From positions 25,007 through 39,742 of the forward strand of contig NZJL01000067.1 in the NCBI GenBank assembly GCA_002692165.1: 14,736 bases of DNA, written 5' to 3'. The notes under the pieces are model-generated. The model was given only the letters and a program-made list of their open reading frames with translations, was not told where the DNA came from and did not search any database. Position numbers and translations under genes: made by a program. Within the stretch, counting starts at the first letter, position 1; the number at the start of each line of letters is the position of its first letter. Shown here in pieces: positions 1 through 5,999 of this stretch. The stretch comes from Porticoccaceae bacterium (GTDB lineage: Bacteria > Pseudomonadota > Gammaproteobacteria > Pseudomonadales > Porticoccaceae).

Positions 1-38
1 GGAAAGCGCAGCGCATGGAGACAGGATAGTTTGTTCAC
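1..38 (-). CDS. Possible 5' end of the riboswitch-controlled gene (truncated by window edge)
   Basis: Downstream of the cobalamin riboswitch, a GTG at bases 38-36 opens a minus-strand frame that stays open to the window edge. It reads V(M)-N-K-L-S-C-L-H-A-L-R-F. A lysine followed by hydrophobic residues could begin a signal peptide, which would suit an exported B12-uptake protein such as a TonB-dependent receptor, but twelve codons cannot show this. An ATG at 49-47 is followed by a stop after four codons, so it cannot be the start. There is no clear Shine-Dalgarno sequence before the GTG, and the true start may lie elsewhere. The identity of the gene is not visible. Confidence 0.28.
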   Translation of the reverse strand, partial: MNKLSCLHALRF

Positions 39-50
39 CAATGCCACATG

Positions 51-65
51 ACCGCACCCCGCGGT
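51..65 (-). promoter_or_regulatory. Small hairpin between riboswitch and downstream gene (possible expression platform)
   Basis: A perfect 5-bp stem (ACCGC/GCGGT) encloses a 5-base loop. It lies about 20 bases after the B12 box and 13 bases before the candidate GTG start. No U-tract follows it in the transcript, so it does not look like an intrinsic terminator. Control of translation through a loop or ribosome-site contact is the more natural reading. Its role is inferred from position only. Confidence 0.3.
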
Positions 66-70
66 TTGTC

Positions 71-258
71 AGCATGTCGACCAGGCCGGTCTCCGGACTC
101 ATAAGCGAGCAAAACGCTCCGACTGATCACCTTCCCATGCAATGTGCACAGTGGTCTCTTTATCAGACTTTCTTATTTACCGTTGCGGGGGCAGTGTCGG
201 GTTTACTCTCGCTGGTTCCTAGCTTAGTTCACCGACTTCCCGTTTAACTGGATGCTTA
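71..258 (-). promoter_or_regulatory. Cobalamin (adenosylcobalamin) riboswitch aptamer
   Basis: Read on the minus strand, the conserved blocks of the Cobalamin riboswitch family appear in the right order. GGGAAGTCGGTGAA is at 241-228. The hallmark CTGCCCCCGCAACGGTAA is at 194-177. GAGACCACTG (158-149) and GCATGGGAAGG (140-130) form the P6 region. The 3' B12 box AGTCCGGAGACCGGCC is at 99-84. A closing P1 stem can form between AGCAT (256-252) and ATGCT (75-71). In this family, binding of adenosylcobalamin in the mRNA leader usually shuts off B12 transport or synthesis genes, or B12-independent isozymes. The controlled gene lies to the left and is almost entirely outside the window. A plus-strand reading frame across these bases is only the antisense of the RNA. 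Confidence 0.95.
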
Positions 259-309
259 GCATGTGTTGTGCGCTTAACAGCCAGAACCTCTCGACAAAAC
301 AACGGCCGC

Positions 310-339
310 ATTATGGACCCCTATATATTCAAAACACAA
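310..339 (-). promoter_or_regulatory. Tentative sigma-70 promoter for the riboswitch transcript
   Basis: On the minus strand, TTGTGT (339-334) and CATAAT (315-310) are separated by 18 bases in an AT-rich stretch about 50 bases upstream of the aptamer. Position and spacing suit a promoter, but both boxes are imperfect. A second pair (TTGTTT, 17 bases, TGTTAA) lies closer to the aptamer. Bases 259-386 show no gene, and I see no convincing terminator for radA there. Confidence 0.3.
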
Positions 340-386
340 GATGTTTTAAATTCTTTGTTTATCTACAGCAAACGCTTTTGGAAAGT

Positions 387-1757
387 CTAGAAAAAAACAT
401 CCATAGCATCCGTTAACCTTTTGACGGCTATGACCTTCATCTTTTTCATTTTATTCTTGGGATTATTCGCGACCGGCACAATTGCACATCGAAAACCATG
501 TTTTTCTGCCTCGCGCATTCGTTCTTGGCCATTTACGACTGGTCGAATCTCTCCCGCTAAGCCAACTTCTCCCAAAACCAATAGATCACTTGGCAGGGAA
601 AGGTTTCTCAAGCTAGAAAGAACGCAGAGAATAAGGGCTAAATCAGCGCTTGTTTCAAGAATTTTAATACCCCCCACAACGTTTACATAAACGTCTTGAT
701 CGCCAACCATGATGCCGCCGTGACGCTGCAAAACAGCAAGCAACATGGATAAACGATTTTGATCCAAACCAACAGTTACCCTTCGGGGGTTTCCAAGAGC
801 GCTATCACTAACTAACGCCTGAAGTTCAACTAAAAGGGGCCTCGACCCTTCCCATGTGCTCGTAACCACACTTCCTGGAGAGACTTCACTGTCTCGCTGC
901 AGAAAAATTGCGGAGGGGTTTGATACTTCTTTCAAACCCCTATCAGTCATAGCAAAAACTCCTAGCTCGTTCACCGCTCCAAAACGATTTTTTTGACTCC
1001 TTACCATTCGAAAATGACTATCAGTTGACGCCTCTAACATCAGAGAGCAATCGATCATATGCTCTAAAACCTTGGGACCTGCAAGCGTGCCATCTTTAGT
1101 CACGTGGCCTACAATTATTAAGACCATCCCAGTTTGTTTGGCAAGGCGCACCAAAATAGCAGCACTCTCTCGTACTTGAGCAACGCTGCCCGGTGCAGAG
1201 TCTATGTCTTCAACATGCATTACTTGTATAGAGTCAACAATTAAAATGGCGGGTTTATGTTTTTCAACAATTGCACACAAATTTTCCGTGGAGGTCTCCG
1301 AAACTATCTTCATGTGAGACATTGGCAAATCCAGCCGGTGGGCTCTCATTGCGATCTGTTGAGAGGACTCCTCCCCCGAAACATAAAGTGCTGTATTTTT
1401 CATAGCGAGATGACTCAAGACCTGAAGCAAGAGCGTGCTTTTTCCGGCGCCTGGTTCACCGCCCAGCAGCACACACGATCCCTGCACAAGACCTCCACCT
1501 AAAACCAAGTTCAGCTCGTCTGATCCAGACGACACTCTTGGGACGTCATCCAACTTAATTTCAGATAATGTCCTTATCTCAGGTTCAAGATTTCCCGCGT
1601 AACCAGAACGCAGGGATCTTGGAACTCGGGCTTGGCTACCCAATCGCACCTCAACTATGGTATTCCAGGCTTTGCACTCTGAACACTGCCCCTGCCATTT
1701 TGTGTATTCTGCACCGCAGTCATTGCAGACAAAAACCGGTTTTTTTCGCGTTGCCAA
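387..1757 (-). CDS. radA: DNA repair protein RadA (Sms), branch-migration helicase-like ATPase
   Basis: RadA is a RecA-like ATPase that processes recombination intermediates and drives branch migration. The 456 residues match the family's usual length and domain order. A C4 zinc finger has Cys11, Cys14, Cys25 and Cys28. The Walker A motif GGEPGAGKST lies at about 99-108 and a Walker B stretch (ILIVDSIQ) at about 171-178. The RadA-specific KNRFG motif is at 256-260. A Lon-protease-like C-terminal domain fills about residues 280-456. The start is TTG: an in-frame TAA lies six codons upstream, no ATG or GTG intervenes, and AAAGGA sits 8 bases before the TTG. The protein then begins MATRKKPVFVC as expected. 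The gene is divergent from the DnaT-like gene, with about 175 bases between the two starts. It ends next to the riboswitch locus. Confidence 0.97.
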   Translation of the reverse strand: MATRKKPVFVCNDCGAEYTKWQGQCSECKAWNTIVEVRLGSQARVPRSLRSGYAGNLEPEIRTLSEIKLDDVPRVSSGSDELNLVLGGGLVQGSCVLLGGEPGAGKSTLLLQVLSHLAMKNTALYVSGEESSQQIAMRAHRLDLPMSHMKIVSETSTENLCAIVEKHKPAILIVDSIQVMHVEDIDSAPGSVAQVRESAAILVRLAKQTGMVLIIVGHVTKDGTLAGPKVLEHMIDCSLMLEASTDSHFRMVRSQKNRFGAVNELGVFAMTDRGLKEVSNPSAIFLQRDSEVSPGSVVTSTWEGSRPLLVELQALVSDSALGNPRRVTVGLDQNRLSMLLAVLQRHGGIMVGDQDVYVNVVGGIKILETSADLALILCVLSSLRNLSLPSDLLVLGEVGLAGEIRPVVNGQERMREAEKHGFRCAIVPVANNPKNKMKKMKVIAVKRLTDAMDVFF

Positions 1758-1854
1758 TGATTTAATCCTTTAAAAACCCGTGAGCGATTGAGCTACTCGA
1801 TATCCTTCATGATACTTCATTTTCCCACGGCTTTAGCAAGTAGGGGAATCAGCG

Positions 1855-1883
1855 GCATTTAAAAAAATATATTTGTATATAAA
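1855..1883 (+). promoter_or_regulatory. Weak candidate promoter for the DnaT-like/P-like genes
   Basis: The 175-base divergent gap between radA and the DnaT-like gene becomes very AT-rich from 1857 on. A TATAAA box at 1878-1883 follows a poor -35 (GCATTT, 1855-1860) at 17-base spacing. A promoter is needed somewhere here because radA runs the other way, but the exact boxes are uncertain. I see no clear radA promoter on the opposite strand. Confidence 0.2.
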
Positions 1884-1932
1884 TGATATTAACTTCTCGT
1901 TCAACCAGACTGTTTCTGTTAGAGTATCTTTT

Positions 1933-3069
1933 ATGTCTTTTGTACCTGAAAAATCAATAAGTTTTTCTCCCACGCTAGCAGCAACCATCGGCCTACAAGA
2001 AGCAATACTTTTGCAGCTATTGCAGGAATGTGTCAGTCACAACGATACCTACTTGGAAGATGGGCTTAGATGGGTAAAGATCAAAGAGGAAAAATTGTTG
2101 GAGCTAGCGCCATTCTGGCAGCTGCAAGATCTCGTTAGGTGGACAGATAGTCTCAAGGCCAAGGGGGTTCTGCTTCTCAGGAGAGAAAGTAACGCCCAAC
2201 AAAAATTTTATGATTTTGCGTTCAACGAGCATAATCAGAATACTGAGATTTCAAAACTCGATAGTCCAGAAAATCATGAACAACGAGTAATTTATAGTTT
2301 AGCCTCGTCGCAGCAAAGTGCAAAAACAATGAAAAACGACTGGCGACCTGGGACAGATTGTCTCAGGCAGCTTTATCAGTTGGGAGTCTCTCAAGAGTTC
2401 GCGCTCCAACAGATTCCTCAATTTATAGCATACTGGCGCGATAGAAACGTTGCGAAGCATAGCTGGGAATCCAAATATATAAAGGACGTTTGGCGCGAAT
2501 GGCAGAAAATGCAATCAACTAATGAACAGCGCAGAAAAGAAATATCGCTGACCGAAGATTGGAAGCCCTCAAGTGATGCAATAGAAATTCTCGTAAGAAA
2601 TGGTGAAATCAGTGGCAACTTCGTTGAGGATGCCATTCCAGAGTTCATCCTATACTGGCGTGACCGCGGCGATGTGTCGAGCACATGGGACAGTAAATTT
2701 GTGCAACATGTCCGACGACAATGGAATTTCTATTCTGGGATGACGAATGAGGAGACGATGCCCCAACCAATATCAGAATCTTGGCAACCGAGAGAGTCCG
2801 TGTATGACGTGCTAAAAATGGCAAACATTGACCGACAGTTTGCCGAACAGCTGCTCCCTCAATTTGTCATTTACTGGTGTGAAAATGGCGCATCCCAGAG
2901 CTCGTGGAGTACTAAATTTCTTCAGTTTGTGAAAAGCGAGTGGGCCAGAGGCAGACAAACGCAAATAACGGAATCAAGTCATGGGAAACAGCTCGAAAGA
3001 AATCCAAAAGGTCGTATCAGGGATCGCAACATCATCGAAGCATTGTCTGACAGAAGCTGGGCATCCTAA
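1933..3069 (+). CDS. DnaT-like primosomal protein with three tandem DnaT-type DNA-binding repeats
   Basis: This is probably a single-stranded DNA-binding or primosomal protein. The first ~100 residues (PEKSISFSPTLAATIGLQEA onward) look like the winged-helix-like N-terminal domain of DnaT-like proteins. Three copies of the DnaT DNA-binding domain follow, at about residues 135-193, 209-267 and 283-341. Each has the pattern (D/S)W-P-(8-12 residues)-L, then IP-F--YW and a final SW-(S/T)K(F/Y)---V---W. E. coli DnaT has one such domain and acts with DnaC and PriA/PriB to reload DnaB at stalled forks. The frame is open from a TTG at 1873, but the ATG at 1933 fits the family's N-terminus (MSFVPEK). 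The C-terminus ends in a basic stretch and DRSWAS, encoded inside the 89-base overlap with the next gene. Family membership is seen in the sequence; the exact role is inferred. Confidence 0.85.
   Translation: MSFVPEKSISFSPTLAATIGLQEAILLQLLQECVSHNDTYLEDGLRWVKIKEEKLLELAPFWQLQDLVRWTDSLKAKGVLLLRRESNAQQKFYDFAFNEHNQNTEISKLDSPENHEQRVIYSLASSQQSAKTMKNDWRPGTDCLRQLYQLGVSQEFALQQIPQFIAYWRDRNVAKHSWESKYIKDVWREWQKMQSTNEQRRKEISLTEDWKPSSDAIEILVRNGEISGNFVEDAIPEFILYWRDRGDVSSTWDSKFVQHVRRQWNFYSGMTNEETMPQPISESWQPRESVYDVLKMANIDRQFAEQLLPQFVIYWCENGASQSSWSTKFLQFVKSEWARGRQTQITESSHGKQLERNPKGRIRDRNIIEALSDRSWAS
2335..2955 (+). repeat. Three in-frame DnaT-domain repeats (74-codon period)
   Basis: The units occupy 2335-2511, 2557-2733 and 2779-2955. 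They begin exactly 222 bases (74 codons) apart and are separated by linkers of about 15 residues. They are similar at the protein level (W-P, YW, SW-K, final W) but clearly diverged at the DNA level. This indicates old domain duplication, not a recent or unstable DNA repeat. Confidence 0.85.
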
Positions 3070-3646
3070 GACTGGGCAAGCCAAAGCGGATTTAATTGAC
3101 GCCATTAATCAAGCTTTTGCGTTATTCCAGATTAACTACCATAATCAGTACTTCAGCGCTTTTGCGGACAATAAAAAATCAGAAGACTTGGCAAAAAAAT
3201 TGTGGCTGAGCAAACTTGGCATCTTCTCCTCAGATACCATCTGCAAGGCCGCTGAAAAAATCATCTCCGAGAATGAATATTTGCCAACTCTTTATATTAT
3301 GATAGAGGCTTGTAAAGCTACAGAAATGCCCGCAGGCGTGCCAACTGTTCGTGAAGCCTATATCGAGGCCTGCATAAAGCCCAGCCCTAAAGTAAAACAA
3401 ATATGGTCTAGCCCGATTGTCTACTTGAGTGGTCGAGATAGTGGCTGGTATCTCCTCGCTCACACTCCTGAGTATCAAGCCTTACCAATTTTTACCACAA
3501 ATTATCAAAGTTATTGCAAAGCACTTCTCAAGGGGAAGATATTTGAAATTGATCGAACGCCCGATAGAGGCGATCCTAGCCCAACTCCTGCAAGCGAGGC
3601 ATTCTTAAAGGAGCAACTAAAAAAATTAAAAGATCTATTGGACTAA
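2981..3646 (+). CDS. Lambda P-family replication protein (putative replicative helicase loader)
   Basis: Residues ~36-190 follow the layout of phage lambda P, which delivers DnaB to the origin. An opening helix (AINQAFALFQ, like INGVFSQLLATF in P) is followed by a Trp in a Lys-rich helix (KKLW, W75; RRQW in P). Then come YLP (100-102; FLP in P), AGVPTVREAY (118-127; AGLPNVSELV in P) and a GWYLL segment (HYWL in P) before a Lys-rich helix. The charged C-terminus (KEQLKKLKDLL) looks helical. The ATG is the only usable start: an in-frame TAA lies four codons upstream and the next ATG, GTG or TTG is inside the conserved core. GGA sits about 8 bases ahead. It overlaps the DnaT-like gene by 89 bases, implying co-expression and a shared role at the replicative helicase. 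Helicase loading is inferred from family resemblance. Confidence 0.75.
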   Translation: MGNSSKEIQKVVSGIATSSKHCLTEAGHPKTGQAKADLIDAINQAFALFQINYHNQYFSAFADNKKSEDLAKKLWLSKLGIFSSDTICKAAEKIISENEYLPTLYIMIEACKATEMPAGVPTVREAYIEACIKPSPKVKQIWSSPIVYLSGRDSGWYLLAHTPEYQALPIFTTNYQSYCKALLKGKIFEIDRTPDRGDPSPTPASEAFLKEQLKKLKDLLD

Positions 3647-3683
3647 AATTCCTAATTGCTTGATATGAATAAAAAATTTTAAC

Positions 3684-5453
3684 ATGGCATTCAAACGATC
3701 AATTCATAACTCAACCGCTAGGCGAGTGGCAAAAACAATACTCAACGGTTTTCATAGCTACTTTGCCGATCATCTTAACTGGACCCTCAGCGCCAAAGCT
3801 CGCTTTGAAAAAGCTGACTGGCACGCAGTTCAGAAAGCAAATGTAGACCGTCTAGAACTCTACAAAGAAAAAATATCTCAAACTGTGCTCCATCTGGGCA
3901 TGGTAACAAATGAAGACCTAATGATGATGGATCTTTGGAGGGAGTCGAAAACCGTTTACACCCAACTGGTATTTAATCAGCCAAACTTTGAGATTGCCGA
4001 AACGTTTTTTAATTCGGTGTTCAGCGATATGCATGACCACGACAAAATATCAGAGGATATAGTCTATATCGGATCATCTCAGGTCACTGAGGCCCCTTCA
4101 GCAGAATACAGTATATACATAAGATATCAGGGTGCCGACTTTCGGGAAGTATTTAGAGATATCCTTGAGGAATCAGAGTTTTCACTTCCAATGGACAATG
4201 TTGAAATAGATCTCGATTGCATAATGGGTGTATTCGAGGATGAAATTCTATCGCAACTCTCAGAAAACCATGGTGAGGTCAAGTTTGACATTCTTGAGTC
4301 TATTTTCTACCGAAGTAAAGGAGCTTACATGGTCGGGAGGATAGTAGACCAAGAACGTGTTTTCCCGATGGCTTTAACATTTATCAATACAGAAACGGGA
4401 TCACTGTTCGTAGACACTGCGTTATTTAACGCAGATGAACTGAGTGTGGTCTTCAGTTTCACACGAAATCATTTTATGGTTGACGCCCCGCTACCATACC
4501 AATACGCACATTTTCTTCAAAATTTAATGCCAAACAAGCTCGACTTCGAAATTTACAATAGTTTAGGTTTTCCCAAACATGCAAAAACCGCATTTTATCG
4601 ACAACTAGTTCACCACCTAGGTATTTCAGACGATAAATTTATCATAGCTCCCGGCATAAAAGGGATGGTTATGACCGTTTTCACACTGCCTTCTTACAAT
4701 ATTGTATTCAAAATTATTAAAGACAAATTTGCGCCTCCCAAGGAAGTTACTCACCAAATCGTGCGAGAAAAATATCATCTTGTATCTAGGCATGACCGTG
4801 TCGGACGCATGGCGGATACTCAAGAGTTTACCAATCTTACATTTCCATTAGAACGTTTTTCCGACTCGCTCCTCTCTGAACTCAAAAAAGTGGCTGGCTT
4901 ACAAATAGAGCTCAGAGGAGACCGTCTATTAATTAAGCATCTGTATATTGAAAGATATATGACACCTTTGAATATTTTCCTCAATGGAGCCAATGAGGAG
5001 GAGACTCGTAATGCTATGGATGAATACGGAAACTGCATCAAACAATTGGCAGCAGCCAATATTTTTCCTGGTGATATGCCGTTGAAAAACTTTGGAGTTA
5101 CTCGTCACGGCAGAGTCGTTTTATACGATTACGACGAGATCACTGCCGTAACGGAGTGCAATTTTCGTAAGATCCCACAAGCACATTTTGAAGAAGACGA
5201 AATGCGCGCGGGTACCTGGTATACCGTTGATCCTAGTGACGTTTTTCCGGAGGAGTTTCCCCTATTTTTTTCTGGAAATGCAAGCGCCAGGGATATCTTC
5301 GACGAACTTCATAATGATCTCTATGACGTCACTTTCTGGCTGAATCTTCAAGATAAAATAAATCAAGGCTATGTGTTAGATGTCTTCCCCTACAGACGCG
5401 CCAAGAGCTTTAGGAGAGGCATTGACCCGCACATTGAGGTGTACACTGATTAG
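3684..5453 (+). CDS. aceK: Isocitrate dehydrogenase kinase/phosphatase AceK
   Basis: AceK phosphorylates isocitrate dehydrogenase to divert isocitrate into the glyoxylate shunt during growth on acetate or fatty acids, and reverses the modification with the same active site. The 589-residue length is normal. The ATP-binding signature APGIKGMVM is at about 322-330 and VFKIIKD at 341-347 carries the expected catalytic lysine. GDMPLKNFGVTRHGRVVLYD (463-482) and the following YDEI hold the two catalytic aspartates (D464, D482). No Shine-Dalgarno sequence precedes the ATG. A five-codon reading frame (ATG at 3665) ends one base before it. The gene starts 37 bases after the P-like gene on the same strand, so co-transcription is possible. 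No glyoxylate-shunt genes (aceA, aceB) are visible nearby. Confidence 0.97.
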   Translation: MAFKRSIHNSTARRVAKTILNGFHSYFADHLNWTLSAKARFEKADWHAVQKANVDRLELYKEKISQTVLHLGMVTNEDLMMMDLWRESKTVYTQLVFNQPNFEIAETFFNSVFSDMHDHDKISEDIVYIGSSQVTEAPSAEYSIYIRYQGADFREVFRDILEESEFSLPMDNVEIDLDCIMGVFEDEILSQLSENHGEVKFDILESIFYRSKGAYMVGRIVDQERVFPMALTFINTETGSLFVDTALFNADELSVVFSFTRNHFMVDAPLPYQYAHFLQNLMPNKLDFEIYNSLGFPKHAKTAFYRQLVHHLGISDDKFIIAPGIKGMVMTVFTLPSYNIVFKIIKDKFAPPKEVTHQIVREKYHLVSRHDRVGRMADTQEFTNLTFPLERFSDSLLSELKKVAGLQIELRGDRLLIKHLYIERYMTPLNIFLNGANEEETRNAMDEYGNCIKQLAAANIFPGDMPLKNFGVTRHGRVVLYDYDEITAVTECNFRKIPQAHFEEDEMRAGTWYTVDPSDVFPEEFPLFFSGNASARDIFDELHNDLYDVTFWLNLQDKINQGYVLDVFPYRRAKSFRRGIDPHIEVYTD

Positions 5454-5466
5454 ACAAGATAGTCTA
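5451..5466. terminator. Weak hairpin between convergent aceK and gspB
   Basis: TAGAC (5451-5455) pairs with GTCTA (5462-5466) around a 6-base loop in the 17-base gap where aceK and gspB converge. A terminator serving both sides would be expected here, but the stem is only 5 bp and there is no T-tract on either strand. It is recorded as the only hairpin in the gap. Confidence 0.2.
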
Positions 5467-5470
5467 GCTC

Positions 5471-5995
5471 TTAGTAATCGATCAAAAAGGCAGTGTCACC
5501 TGCTCGCAATTCTATGACCTGTGCTCCTATATGAAAAAGCACCCAATGTTCGTCAATTATGTCTCCCTCCCGGTATGCTCTTTCTCCGATAAAGATTTTA
5601 TTCCCCGAAGCACCTTCGCCGATATAAATGCTGCCCGTAACAGAGATATTTGGCGCCCGTTCGAAATTTTCAGTGATACCTTGTCGCCTAGATTCCGAAG
5701 CTTCATCTTCTTTAGGCACCTTTGATCTGAAAGATTTGCGGTCCTCAAGCTCAGAATAGTCTTTGTCTAGCGGAAACACCGGCTCAATCGACTTAATGTT
5801 ATAGATGAAATACACGAAAGAAGTTAACAGCGCCACTACGATAATCGAAAAAATTAAGTTTCCCGCTAAACCGGGGCGCTCGATTTTGCTCTCAATTGAA
5901 TCCCAAGCGATGCCTGTGATGTCCTCAAAATCTATATCGCCCTCACGCGCCCTATCCTTCTGCGCCTTCTTTAGGGCGTCCAATATATAAGACAT
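5471..5995 (-). CDS. gspB: T2SS accessory protein GspB (ExeB-like)
   Basis: GspB forms an inner-membrane complex with GspA that helps the GspD secretin assemble through peptidoglycan (known from Aeromonas ExeA/ExeB). The protein has the typical opening MSYILDALKKAQKDR and one membrane segment at about 46-65. A periplasmic linker rich in charged residues follows, then a short C-terminal T2SSB-type domain (about 118-174: SVTGSIYIGEG to TAFLIDY). That domain contains YREGD, which is also found in the HR domain of this operon's GspC. The ATG is preceded by a good GAGGA sequence and lies 4 bases after the gspA stop, indicating translational coupling. It is the last gene of the operon and converges with aceK. 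At 174 residues it is a short but complete GspB. Confidence 0.85.
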   Translation of the reverse strand: MSYILDALKKAQKDRAREGDIDFEDITGIAWDSIESKIERPGLAGNLIFSIIVVALLTSFVYFIYNIKSIEPVFPLDKDYSELEDRKSFRSKVPKEDEASESRRQGITENFERAPNISVTGSIYIGEGASGNKIFIGERAYREGDIIDEHWVLFHIGAQVIELRAGDTAFLIDY

Positions 5996-5999
5996 ATCC

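Noticed and set aside
41..247. 68-codon plus-strand reading frame at the left edge
   Set aside because: It covers the antisense of the cobalamin riboswitch almost exactly; the open frame is a by-product of the conserved RNA, and the protein resembles nothing.
1873..1932. TTG at 1873 as the start of the DnaT-like gene (20 extra residues)
   Set aside because: The extra residues come from AT-rich leader sequence with no ribosome site, while MSFVPEK at 1933 matches the expected family start.
1933..3646. Prophage remnant explaining the DnaT-like and P-like genes
   Set aside because: No integrase, repressor, structural genes, att-like repeats or tRNA are present; the flanks are core genes (radA, aceK). 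Domestication remains possible, but a recent prophage is not supported by this window.
5451..5466. Strong bidirectional terminator between aceK and gspB
   Set aside because: The hairpin is only 5 bp with no T-tract; it is kept as a low-confidence feature, not as a finding.
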